Shown: positions 15,501 through 26,445 of the stretch, one piece after another
Position numbering within the stretch: position 1 is the stretch's first letter
Layout of the letters: every line of letters begins with the position of its first letter
DNA from: Crotophaga sulcirostris
Taxonomy: Eukaryota; Chordata; Aves; Cuculiformes; Crotophagidae
Length of the DNA stretch: 64,000 bases
NCBI GenBank assembly: GCA_013397455.1
Contig: VYZB01000095.1
Span: 596,809-660,808 of the forward strand
Reading direction: 5' to 3'
Made by a program: the position numbers and the translations under genes
Notes under the pieces: model-generated
Databases searched by the model: none
The model's input: only the letters and a program-made list of their open reading frames with translations
What the model was told of the DNA's origin: nothing

Positions 15501-16835
15501 CAACTGATGACAGTGCTTTGCAACTGACTCCTTATTAAAAATTCAGGGTTAGCTTTCCAATGAGATTCCCAGGAATGTTATGAATTGCATTAGAATGCAG
15601 CAAAGGATGTAAAGTTGAGCACACCTGCCAGATCATCTCAACTGCCTTTTCTGTAGGATTGCAGCATGCAGAGAAAGATGTTATATTGCCATTTGATTCT
15701 GCATTAACCCAGTTAAACAATTTATGTTTAGGTTTTGAGTATGCAAGAAATGCAAAGAAGTATCACAATTGTGAAGATTTACTTTGGAAGTTCCACTTAT
15801 TTCCACTAAGGACAGTGTAGGAGCTCCAGAAAAGATGCCTGAGGGGCTGTCAGTCCTCCTGAACACCAAGATGCTGTGACACGCTGGGGACAGCCCTTTC
15901 ACAAAACACAACACTTTCTAGCTCTGGACTGAATGGATGATGAATGACAAATAGTTTTTTACTATAACTAAAAAAATATTTAACTGTAATAATATAATTA
16001 TTTTCCACCATTTTAATTAAGGAACTCAAAAATAAGAGCTTTTTGGAATAATAAAGTCCATAGATAACTGCTTTTGTTTTCTAAAAGAAAACATAGCAGC
16101 TTTAACAAAGTTCTGCCTTAACAAATCTTCACTGTGACCTCAGGATTCAATTTTAACAAGTTTGTTTTAATCCTGTTAGTTTAAGATCAAAGAAAAAGAT
16201 TCATTGGCAGGGTTAAATGGAGCAACATTGAAGGATTTATAAAAGTAAGGCCAATACCCACACCAGTCCTTCTGTCCTAATTAAGTTTATATTTTTTCTA
16301 AGTATTGCTGGCAGGAATGAATGCTCAGAGACCTAAGCCAAAGTAGCGTACTCTAAACGAGGACATTTTTTCACTTGCTTTGACTGTATTTTAAGTTTTC
16401 CATTTTGAAGTATTTAGCTTAATTTCCTGCTTTAGAAAGTGAGGCTCTTTTCAGCAACTCTTTAAGTAACTTCTGCTTTCCTTTTAATATGCCTTAAAAA
16501 AATGGTGAGAAAATGAATCCTAAATGTCAGTGGTCACTGCTATACAGCTACACACGAGTAAATTCTGATATGCTACAATGCACCTTTACTGTTCACTAAT
16601 TCCACCCCAAAATGAGCCCATGATAGTCCATGGCTTAGTGGAGCTTGTGTCCACTCAGAACATCTGGCACCTGGAGACAGACAGGCTTGCTCCACTCTGA
16701 TAATGCAACTGCTGGTCAAATTTATCTCCAACTGAAAATATTTGTGCTACTGGGGCTAGTTATACCTCGTACTTTGCATACAGAAAAGAATTCCTCAACA
16801 GAAAATGCTCCCCAGGAACAGACCGACTATGGATT
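9584..16835. other. Gene-free intron sequence
   Basis: AT-rich intron interrupted by the GC-richer block at 10985-11520. No exon, RNA gene or identifiable mobile element was seen, though old diverged repeats would be missed by eye. Confidence 0.55.
10985..11520. other. GC-richer block with overlapping shadow frames
   Basis: Composition shifts to GC-rich with CpG sites (CTCGCTTCGCAGGCGGGCTG, ACCGGGTTCGACGCC). Open frames of 148 codons (minus) and 103 codons (plus) overlap here, a sign of composition and not coding. The minus frame is low in complexity and rich in S, P and Q, with no domain. No repeat family was recognised. Confidence 0.35.
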
Positions 16836-17278
16836 TAGAATCATACCATGCTTTGGGTTGGAGGGGACATCTACAGGTCATCTAGTCCAACCCCTCTGCA
16901 GAAGCAGGGACAGCTTTAACTAGATCAAGTTGCTCAGAGCCCTGTCCAATCTGACCTTGAATGTTTCCTGGGATGAGGCCTTCACCATCTCCACGGGCAA
17001 CCTATTCCACTGTTTCACCACCCTCATGGTAAAAAGTTTCTTCCTTATATCCAGTCTAAATCTAAGTTCCCTTAGTTTAAAACCATTATTCCTTGTCCTG
17101 TCACAACAGGCCTTGCTAAAAGATTTGTCTCCATCTTTCCTGTAGGCCCCCTTTAAGTACTGCAAGCCTGCTCTAAGGTCTTCCTGTAGCCTTCTCTCTC
17201 CAGGCTGAACAGCCCCAACTCTCTCAGCCTGTCCTTGTAGGAGAGGTGCTCCAGCCCTCGTATCATGTTCCTTGTTCT
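16836..17278 (-). mobile_element. CR1 LINE, 5'-truncated, ORF2 C-terminus and 3' end
   Basis: A non-LTR retrotransposon fragment in minus orientation, about 440 bases. The left edge is the element's 3' terminus, with GAATCATACCATGCTTTGG and GGTTGGAGGGGACATCTACAGG, the inverse of the usual CR1 TCCAACCC...ATTCTATGATT ending. To the right are hallmark CR1 blocks in reverse: AGTCCAACCCCTCTGCAG, CTATTCCACTGTTTCACCACCCTCA, and CTCTCCAGGCTGAACAGCCCC. Read on the minus strand, an 81-codon open frame (17165-16920) gives the C-terminal tail of CR1 ORF2, with YLKGAYRKDG, DRTRNNGFKL and VVKQWNRLP. The reverse transcriptase and endonuclease are missing through 5' truncation, as is usual for CR1, so it is not autonomous. 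The terminal octamers are altered, which suggests an older copy. It lies in antisense within the repeat sense but on the same strand as PDZRN3. Confidence 0.95.
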
Positions 17279-18991
17279 TCAGAGAGTCTGAGGAGGACAG
17301 AGGTATTAGAGGACAATCAGGCTACATTCAGCCTACATGGAGAAAAGAAACAGGCAAGCAAAATTTGGAAATATCTGAAAGGTAAGTGAATATATAAAAC
17401 TATTGCTGGAGCCTCTAGTAATTTTATTCATCTCCTAGTCCTTGCAACTTTACAGTGCCTGTCTCTGAAAAAAACAGCTACTGTCTGGATTTGCAAGATA
17501 TACACTTAATTCAGTTCAAGTTAAGCACGTGTTACTTCTCCATCCTACTACTACTTTTGGCTATCTAAAATCTTCCATTAACTTTCATTGATCTCACTCT
17601 ATACAGTGGTCTGAATAAATGCTGTAGGACTTGCAATTTTGATCACCTCTTTCATCACCCTATGATAAAGGAATATTTCCATTCTTAACTGACTTTCCTT
17701 GCCTCATATACAGTGTAGTACATGATGTACGATTGCCCTGAAACAAAATAGAGAGGCCAAATGTGGTTACTGGAATTCTAAATATCTAATGTTGTAATGT
17801 CAGTCCTTTGTGGTCTTCCTGGAAACCAGGCAAGAAACAGTTAACTTAGGCCATCCATTTCTGCATCTGTATGTATACATGTAATGTACAAACTTAATTA
17901 AAAGCAATTGTAACTGCCCAAGTGTAACATTACTGAGCATAACATGTCTTTTGTCATAACTTCAAAATGCAAATGTGCTTTTTGACTTGTTATGGAAGTC
18001 TTGCTTGCCAGACATTTCTACATAAAGCCCAAGAGACTGGATTTACATCTTCCCTCTCTTAACCCTTCTCTTTATCACTTCCCTTTAATTCCACTTTTTT
18101 CAATGTGTGTGGCTTCAGCAAAGCCTCTCCTCTGTAATTGTCTTCTAAACTGGCAAAAGGACAGTGCAGGGTGTGACCCTCCTCCAGTTTTTTGTTCACA
18201 ATTGTATTCTCCTGTGCTCCATTCTCCTATGAGGTCTCCCACGTCTCTGTTAAGTAGCCAAGATTATACAAAGCAGTCAGATTCCTGTTTCACATCTGTG
18301 TCTTCCTATGGCAATGGGATCCATAAAATGAGTTGTCATCATGGTATTTATAGCATTCTGAGCCAGAGGTCCTGCATCTTCACATCTGGGCGTGAGTGGT
18401 TCTCTGCTTTTAGCAACAGAGGACAGCGTATCTCACTGCTTTAGACCAGCAAAAGTGGTAAGAGATGTTGCTGGGAATGTCACAGGAGCAGAAAGAGGTC
18501 CATGCAAAAATAGACAACATAGTCACTAGAAGAATACTGATGTAATGGGTTCTCCAAATATTACCCTTTTCAGGGATTCGTTTTGAACTATCACCTTTAC
18601 CACGTATTTTGCAGCTACTGGTAAGATTTCTCTGACTGAGGGTGTCTCTCAGTACCTGTATCAGTTAAAATGCTCCCTAGAACTGCCGGGCACACCAGGA
18701 CACGTATGGGTCCACTCCAGACATTGCACACTGCCCTGCTTTATGAGATGAACCCACAGTTCACTGCTCCGAGGCAGTCCTAGCTTGTATGCTCAGAAAA
18801 GACTCTGGAGAAAATGTGTGCTTAAACAACAGTCAATATTGTGTTCTTGAAGACCAATTTTATAGAAGAAACATACATTGTATGTTATTCTAATATGATT
18901 GCTTTTGCCTTAATTATCTTCTGTTTGTTAAACACAAACATTTATGCTACCCCCAATTCAACAGTAAGCTTGTCTGACAGCTTTTGGCGTT

Positions 18992-19060
18992 CACTGATTT
19001 TTTTAATAACTACCATCCATTGGCACAAACTTACTTCTTTAATAAGTACCATCCACTAAG
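18992..19060. repeat. Imperfect direct repeat of about 30 bp
   Basis: TTTTTAATAACTACCATCCA near 18998 and TTCTTTAATAAGTACCATCC near 19034 share the TTTAATAA-TACCATCCA core at a spacing of about 37 bases. It is a diverged local duplication inside AT-rich intron. Confidence 0.6.
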
Positions 19061-20074
19061 GACACATACCAGAGATGTACAACAGTTTTATTAAATTAAG
19101 CAGAGGCACAAAATATTACAATTATTTTCTTACTAATAAAAGGCAAATGTTTATATTTCTTAACACTTTATTGAGTTCAAACTGTAGAAACTATAGAGAG
19201 GCTATTTTGCAATGTATCTCACACCAATTTTCATGGGTTTTTAGAACAGTTTAAAAGACAGCATTTTCTTACCAAATATAGCATTTTCCAGTATTTTGAT
19301 TGTTCCTAACTTCACTGTCCTAATGAGACGCAGCAGCAGCTACCCTTTTTACTTCCCTTGCTCCAGCATCACTCCTGCTCTGGGATGAGATGTTGGTGTC
19401 TCTGCTCTGTCCCTCACCAGCCTCTGCTCTGCCCATGCTCTGTTGCCAAGAAAGGGCTGGTTCACCTGCAGCTCATGGCACAAGTGCAGCAGCACTATGT
19501 GCTTAAGCTGCTCTGTCACCTGGACTACTCCTGATTCTGCCTCCTGATAATCTGATTTATCACTTCAGTGACTGAAATTAACTGTCAAGAGAAGTGAGCC
19601 AGCACAATTATACCGATAGCTATCTTAGTTGTCAGGGCTGTGTAAATTTGTGCAGGTCATTTGAAAGAAAATCTAAAAAGATGATGAAAAATATATCTAG
19701 GCCCTTGGCTATTAGATTGCTGTGTATCTGCTTTACATGGAAATTAATATCATCAGCTATTGCATACTTTTCCAGCAGAAGAATCTCTTCAAGAACTAGC
19801 CAGGAAAATATTCTTACTAACTAAATACTTAATCTGTTATGCTAGACAACAACAATAACAAGTATGTGAAATGCAGCATGCAATATCAGAAGTCACTGTT
19901 AAAAGGTGGTGTTCCCATAAATTTTAAGTTTTGACTGGTGTATTTTGGTATTTAAGAGTAGGCACAATGAGTAGGTTCTGTTAGAATTAGCCTTAAACCC
20001 TCTTAGCAGAGAACTTTTGAACAGTCTCTAGCAAAAGGAAACTCTGTATCTGCGAACATCAGTGTTTTGGAATT

Positions 20075-20151
20075 GATCAATAACTGTACCAACAATCAGA
20101 TCTAATTGTCTCTGATCAATATTTGTACCAACATTCATATCTAATTCCTCC
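20075..20151. repeat. 39-bp imperfect tandem duplication
   Basis: Two copies of a 39-base unit lie head to tail: GATCAATAACTGTACCAAC then AATCAGATCTAATTGTCT, and GATCAATATTTGTACCAAC then ATTCATATCTAATTCCTC. They agree at roughly 80 percent of positions, so this is a local duplication that has since diverged. No function is evident. Confidence 0.8.
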
Positions 20152-22859
20152 CTTTTTCCTCCCCCTCTTCTACCTCCCTGAACAATCAGGTGAAAATGGG
20201 GAAAGAACAAGAGCCAGCAGAATTCCCAGCATCACTGACAAAAAAAAGTTCCTGCTCAAGTATCGCTGTAATAAGAATGTTATAAAAGATAGCACGAGTT
20301 CTCACTGGCACATCCCAATACCTTCATGCTATGAAATGGCTCTGTGCTCTGAACCACGATACACAGGGTCATTCCAAGCATATCAGACATGTGGCACTTA
20401 GTCACATTGTGGGTGCTGCTGCAGTATGGGAGATGGTATACAAAAGTACTACCCATTTTAGTACCTCCTGCTGTATTTTTCTTCTAGTATTCTGTTTGTT
20501 TCTTTTGGGCAACACGGTATCAGGTTACTGACTTTATCACAGGATGTACTTACTGAAGTAAACAAAACGTAAGATTTATCTGTAGGTACTTGTACAACTG
20601 CAGTATTGTATCAACATTTTATACAGTATATCAGGAATTCCTTCTGATTTCTCAGATGTCTTTAATTTTTTACAGTAATGTAGGTAAGATTAAATGCAAA
20701 GCCTGGCAAACAAACCTCCGGCATTGCAATAACACAGACAGACAGGTTTTTTTCTTTGTTATTCTGCTAGAAGAACTTAGAAAATGTGGGTTTATTTTCT
20801 CCCTGAACTCTTCCATGATATGAAGTTTCAGACCTATACTTATATTTTGTGCAAGATATTTATGTATTAGAAATTCCAGTTCCATGTCAAGAGTCATCTG
20901 GTTCTCTCACAGGATTCGGATCACATGCTGTTTCTTTATGGCTCTATAGATGTAACAGATTTTCTGTTGAGTCCCAGCTGCTTTCACCTTCCTATTTCAT
21001 GGACCAGATCCTCAGCTAGCATAAAATCATAGAAGACTGGGCAAAATAATCACTATGCCAGCTTACACAAGACTTTTTAAGAAGTTTAACTCCCTGGAAA
21101 TTGCGGTGTGAGTGTAAATGGTGCAGTACTGCTGTGTACAAGACCTGCAGCTGATATTATGGTCTTGAAAATGTCTGGAATGAGTTGCAATGTGTAGATG
21201 GCTGGATGGAGGAGGCTGTAGAGTTGGCAAAGGGCTTGGGCTGACTATGATTTATGTTTGCTTCCAGGTACATGTAAATTTTCCATCCCCATATAGACTC
21301 AAGCACTGTGCTACACAGTCAGGAGAGATTAAAATTCCTGCACATTTTCTAGAAATACCAGTGTGCTGAGAAAGAAGCATGGGAAGTATAATTTGTTTTA
21401 TGCTTACAAAAATCCTTTACAGAAACATATATTTTCTTAGCATTTCATATTAGCATGAATTAAAATATTCCATTTGGGCAAAATGTTATTTTAGTTAATT
21501 TCCTACAGACTGCTTTCAGCCCATTTCTAAGTGAATGGTGAATAAGTCTTCAGTTGAACACAGTGCTTTCAGATCCTGCTGCTTAGAATAACTCCCTGCT
21601 TCTCTGTATTAATTGTATCTGGTTATGTTTAAATGTCATTAAAATATGCAGCAAGTGATCTACGGGGATTCATGTTTCTACCAAAAATTGAGCCTGCACC
21701 TTAACTTCCTGCTGCAGGAATCTGGGATGGGTTTTTCCCACTGCGCCTGTTGCAAACATCTGCCACTTCTGAACACTGAAAAGAGTCCTTGCAATCCAAA
21801 TTTTAACATTGTCGCCAAACACTTTTGAGAGACAATATTGCTATTTTATTCATAAACTGTTTCATGAACGGAAAAGGGGGAGAAGAGGCGAGGAAGTGAG
21901 CCAAAAGCGCTTTGACTTGCTTTCTGTTTTAAAGTGTCTCAGCGAGTGGTGTGCCAAGAAAAACAAAGTTCTGAGCAGGGAGCAGCGGGGAGATCCTGTT
22001 ACAGCAGCCCAGCATCTCAGGAGAGGGGGCTGCCTCGGGCAGGGGGAAGGGAAAGGAAGAGACAAACAGGGACCCACAGCCCGTTTGCCCCAGCAGTCGT
22101 TGTCTTGGGTGGGTTCATGGCAAGGACCCTGTTCTGCAGCCTGTTCTCATGTGATGCAAGGGTCATGCATGTCAGCAGGCCAAGCAAAATCTGGCCCTGG
22201 ATGGAGGAGAGCTTTAATAAATGGGAAAATGGGGAGAGGGCTTATTGTTTTCTGAATAATAAGCAAAAATAGGAGAAGTGTCAGTGAACACATATATGGG
22301 CCTATAAACTGCTGCACAGCCAGTGTGGCCAGAACTGGTTTTTAGAGCTTTACCAATGAGCTTACAATAAGAGAAGGAAAACCAAAACCACTCCCTCCCC
22401 AGCATATACGTGTATTTTCTCTTCTGGGTGTATCTGTCAGTCTTTGAGAAAGCAAGTATTTCTGTCTAGTTAGGGTATTGAGGACGCAAATTACTCTACT
22501 AAGGACAAGTCAGGCACTTACTCATCTTATACATTTGAACAGGGAATTGGGACAAGCTGACAAAGCTCCTATTTATCACTCTTAAAAGGAAAGCAGGGCT
22601 GGCAGTGCTTCCAGAAAGGCAAAGAGGGAGGGGAAAAATGCCTGGAGCACACTCGAATCAGCAGTAAGACGGAGTCTCTTAGTGCCATGGGTCAATGCCA
22701 GACTGTCCCCACCTTAGCTTGCTACACATGAAGCCTCTGTCTTTCAGAGGGAAGGTAAAACAGCAGAAGGAGTCAACTTAAAAAGCAAAACTTGTGAAAC
22801 CGTAATAACCAGTCACACCAGACCTGCTGTTGCTACATACTGTCACTGAAATGGGGCAG

Positions 22860-23560
22860 AGCTGACCCCAAGTAGCCCAGCTAGACCTCACGTGTTTTTG
22901 AAGTGAGATGATTTTATTTCGGGTGGCCTGTCAGGGCCTAGCAGGCAACTGTGGCCTTTCACAGCGGTACGGTGACCCGCAGCAACCCTGCTATTCCCGT
23001 CCTTCACTTCTCAAAAGGCGAACTGCCAGTCTGCTGGTGACAGGGACGCTGCACAGGTTGTGAATACCACTGATGGCACAGACCACTTGCAGAAAGCCTG
23101 GCACCTTCAAGGAGCGTGTAAAAAAAAAGGGAGAGCAAGGGAAGTAAATCTGTGCTGTTTCTTGACAGTAGAGAATTGATGTGGCACTCCAAGGGTCTTA
23201 CAACCACAGCAAATCCACTCCAGATTTGGACTGTGATACATGTGAGAATAGAACATAGCTCTGGGACCATAAAGTCATTCTGCCTAAAAAACGATCTTTG
23301 TTCTGCCCTAGGAGAAACAGGTGCTGCTGAGGGCACTCAGAGGCCTTGACAGCCCTCATCAGCCTCACCTGAGGTCTCTGCCCAGCTCACCCATGAACCC
23401 AGAAGTCCACTTAAGCTCAGCCCAGGGGCTCCAGTCCCTTTCTGAGCTGTGCTGGAGGTGCACCACTCTTCAGCCCTGTTCCTGAGTTGTTAGGAGTTCC
23501 TGGCTTGACTGTGGACCTGGCTCGCTGCCTAGCGATTGCTGAACTATTGGTAGGACACGT
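22860..23560. other. GC-richer block, possibly an unrecognised dispersed repeat
   Basis: This stretch is richer in G and C than the neighbouring intron, with CpG-containing parts such as TTTCGGGTGGCCTG, CAGCGGTACGGTGACCCGC and CTCGCTGCCTAGCGATTGCT. From 23331 it has a long even run of CAGCCC, CTCACC and CCCAGGGGC motifs. This texture is often seen in avian LTR or other dispersed repeats, but I cannot match it to a named family. Its open frames of 110 and 65 codons show no domain. Confidence 0.3.
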
Positions 23561-24426
23561 TGCCGTTACCGCCCTGCTTTACTAGTAGCGTTTCTATTTT
23601 TAGTGGGATGTTTTACATTGCTATCAGAATCACATTTGAATTGTGTGAGGTCAAGAATCGCTGTCTGTTACTGGTTGGATCTTTCCAGGTTTTGGCACTT
23701 TGCCTGTTACGTTGGTTGCATCCTAGTGAGCTCCTCTGCTAAGGAAGCATCAGGCATAAAACTGAATTGAGAAAGGTTGTATTTCATTGTGGATAAAAAT
23801 GCTTAGGTCTTTGATCTGGTTCAAGGCCTACAGTTGAGTCCTTATCAAAGTCTTTCTGGCAGATATTGCTGATCAGGACTGTGAAGCTGGAGCTTTCTCC
23901 TGTATGTAGAGGCTATACCAGCCCTTTCATGTTCTGTGGTCGAGAAGACAGTTTGAGCTCCTGACAAACACTCGGAGCAATTCAGGTTTGCTCTAATTTG
24001 TGCCTAGCTGCCCACAGTCCCAAGGGGCTGTTCAAGTTGCCAGAGATTACTGTGGAAGAATGAGTGATAATTTGCTCAAGGCATTTCCATGAGGTTCCAG
24101 CCTACCAGCTACCCCTTTGAAACTTCTAAAATCACCCTCTTCCTCTGTTCCATTTGAACAAGGGGAACCATTATGTGGCCCTTGCCACTGGTTTCCAGAT
24201 GAACCACTCTGTGGATTATAAAATTACTGACAGCATTGCCAAATACTCCCTGGAGTATCTAACCAGCACAACCCAGTCTGAATGCACAGGGATTGTTATT
24301 GTGGCTTCCCTGCCATTATATTGCTGGATGTTGCTACTTGATTCTGAACATAGCAAAAAGAGCCAGTGCAACTTGAATGCATTTTGTAAAACCAACTTAG
24401 TTCACAACTAATCCTTTAAATCTATA

Positions 24427-24575
24427 TGGAGACAGTAGAATCCAGTGGTTGAAAGATCCAGGAAACTGGTTTCTAATGCTGCCTCCTGCCCCTTGCATCA
24501 CTCCTCTGTACCTATAGATCTCCATCTGTAAAAACATGGGCAATAGCTCTCACCTACCTTTATAAATGACTCGAG
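24427..24575 (+). mobile_element. MIR SINE relic
   Basis: It shows the MIR layout in order: CAGTGGTTGAAAGATCCAGG, AACTGGTTTCTAATGCTGCCT, a CTCCTCTGTACCTATAG stretch in the place of CTCAGTTTCC, then CCATCTGTAAAAACATGGGC, AATAGCTCTCACCTACCTTT and ATAAATGA. The CCATCTGTAAAA-TGGG-AATA block and ACCTACCTTTATAAA are characteristic. The copy is diverged, as expected for a repeat fixed in early amniotes. Edges are approximate. Confidence 0.72.
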
Positions 24576-24960
24576 ATGTTCTGATGAAAAGCATTCTTAA
24601 CATATGAAAGAAATTAATACAACTATATAGAAAGTAAAAGACATCAGCCAAATATTCAGACTGTGCCATGATCCAGCCAGATAAACAGTAACTGCTCACT
24701 GGCCTTCTCACATAGTAGTTTCCAAGACAAGGTACAAAACACTGCAAGAAAAACCAGTCCAGAAACCTAAATCTGAACTCTGATTATCAAGGGACAATCA
24801 ATTATTTGGAATTACAGGAGTTAATACACTTCAGGATCAAATAAGCAAAAGGCTGTTCTGACAAAATTCTGTAATTCAAAATAGAAGTTGCCTTTTTTTT
24901 TTAATTAAGCTTTTCTTATTCTAAAACCCTTGTAAACAGTAGTGTGAGGAAAGCTTATTT

Positions 24961-24989
24961 TGTATACATATACGTGTGTGTGTATATAC
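24961..24989. repeat. TA/TG compound microsatellite
   Basis: TGTATACATATACGTGTGTG then TGTATATAC is a short alternating purine-pyrimidine simple repeat. Confidence 0.85.
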
Positions 24990-26354
24990 TATCCCAATTC
25001 TGCTATCAATTATACTGATATGAATCTGGAACAACTCCAGTGCTATTTACATGTGTCTAAATTAGAACAGACTGTGGTTTGTTAATGAGGTTTATGCTTT
25101 CCAGTGCTATATACTGCTCTATAAAGCAAAGACTTGTTGAAATCAGCTTTTCACTTTTACTAGTTATACTGGTGCTTACAGGATATTTTCTGCTCTATAA
25201 CAATGCGTACAGTTGTAGCAAATCTCTATTTCCCAATATGTAAAATGATCACCTGTGAATATAGTAAGATGACAAATAATTTTGCTTTTACAAACATAAT
25301 TTAGTGGTCAATCTCAATATTTTTATTAATTTGTACTGACGTCCCTACCTGTATTGATATTCATCCTGTCTCTTAGCCAACAATTCAAGGTGCTCATTGT
25401 TTTCCATAGTAAAACACTGCCTCACATCGTGTTTGCCTCTAAATACTTGTGTTGGATTTTATCCTATATATTGTTCAGTAAGGTCATTTAGAAACTTGAA
25501 TGATGAACAATTGGAAACATTGTTACCTATATTTCCAGAACCCTCAATGAGTTACTAAACTGCATGCAGAAGTAATAATTTACACGTTTGCACAAGGAGA
25601 AAACAAGGCTTGAAACACCTATTAAGTTTCTAAAAAACAGTTTATTATTAAAAATAATATCAGTGCTGCTTCTATTTTCATTCCTTTTTTTCAACCACTG
25701 CAAGCTGTGCTTTACTACATTCCGATAGCACTAAAATATGGTTGGTGAGCATGCAACAAATTACAGCATAGTAACACTAAGACTATGCAGCCATTTAGGT
25801 CAGGAAACACAAAATAACATCATAAATAACTCATTACAACAGCTCTTAGAGGTAAGGAGAAAGGCAGTAATAAAGGCTTTAAGAATTAGCCATTTTTATT
25901 TTATTTTTGTTATAAAATAGCATCAATTGTTCAACTGTTTTCTTGAAAAAGTGATAGGAAGGGTTAAGTTCTTCCACTGCTATGGAAAAGGAGCTACATT
26001 TCAGTCATCTAAGGGTGAAACAAATTTCTCCGGTTCTTAAGAGTCCAGTTTTGAACAACCTTGGTATTCTTTAACACTGTACATTTGTTTAACTTCATTT
26101 TGACAAACAATCTGGTGAAAGTCAGGTGGTTTCAAGTGAACTGCACTTAGTTCACTCACTTTTTTGGGGCTCATTCAGACTTCTCATGAACTCTGCATGA
26201 AGATTGTCAATGAACTTTCATACTGACCAAGCCAACTGCTTATGACCGTTATGAGAGCCAACAGCTTTCATAAATCGCAGGAATGCACAAAATATAAATG
26301 AAAACTCTATTTTCAGAACAAGCCTCATTGCAGGTACTCTGTTCATAAGCTTGC

Positions 26355-26445
26355 CCTGCTGGGATAGGATTTGGGAGATCTGGGCTTACTTTCCAAGCCT
26401 ACCACAGCCTGCTTCCATCACTCTGAACAAGTCTATATATTTTGG
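26355..26445 (+). mobile_element. MIR SINE relic (partial)
   Basis: GGGAGATCTGGGCTTACTTT, CCAAGCCTACCACAGCCTGC and CTCTGAACAAGTCTATATAT follow the MIR series GGAGACCTGGGTTC-x-AATCCCAGCTCTGCCAC-x-CTTGGGCAAGTCACTT. Only the tRNA-related and core middle part is visible. A chance match is possible but three ordered blocks agree. Confidence 0.5.

Larger units (their letters stand above)
17279..24426. other. Gene-free intron sequence
   Basis: Contains the small duplications near 19.0 and 20.1 kb, a GC-richer patch around 19321-19520, and the block at 22860-23560. The 150-codon plus frame at 17992-18444 has no recognisable domain and no splice context, so I do not call it. Confidence 0.5.

Noticed and set aside
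17992..18444. 150-codon open frame on the plus strand
   Set aside because: It has no recognisable family, is rich in S, L and P, and has no supporting signals.
21809..22255. 148-codon plus frame overlapping other frames
   Set aside because: The protein is low-complexity and basic, with no domain; several frames are open together.
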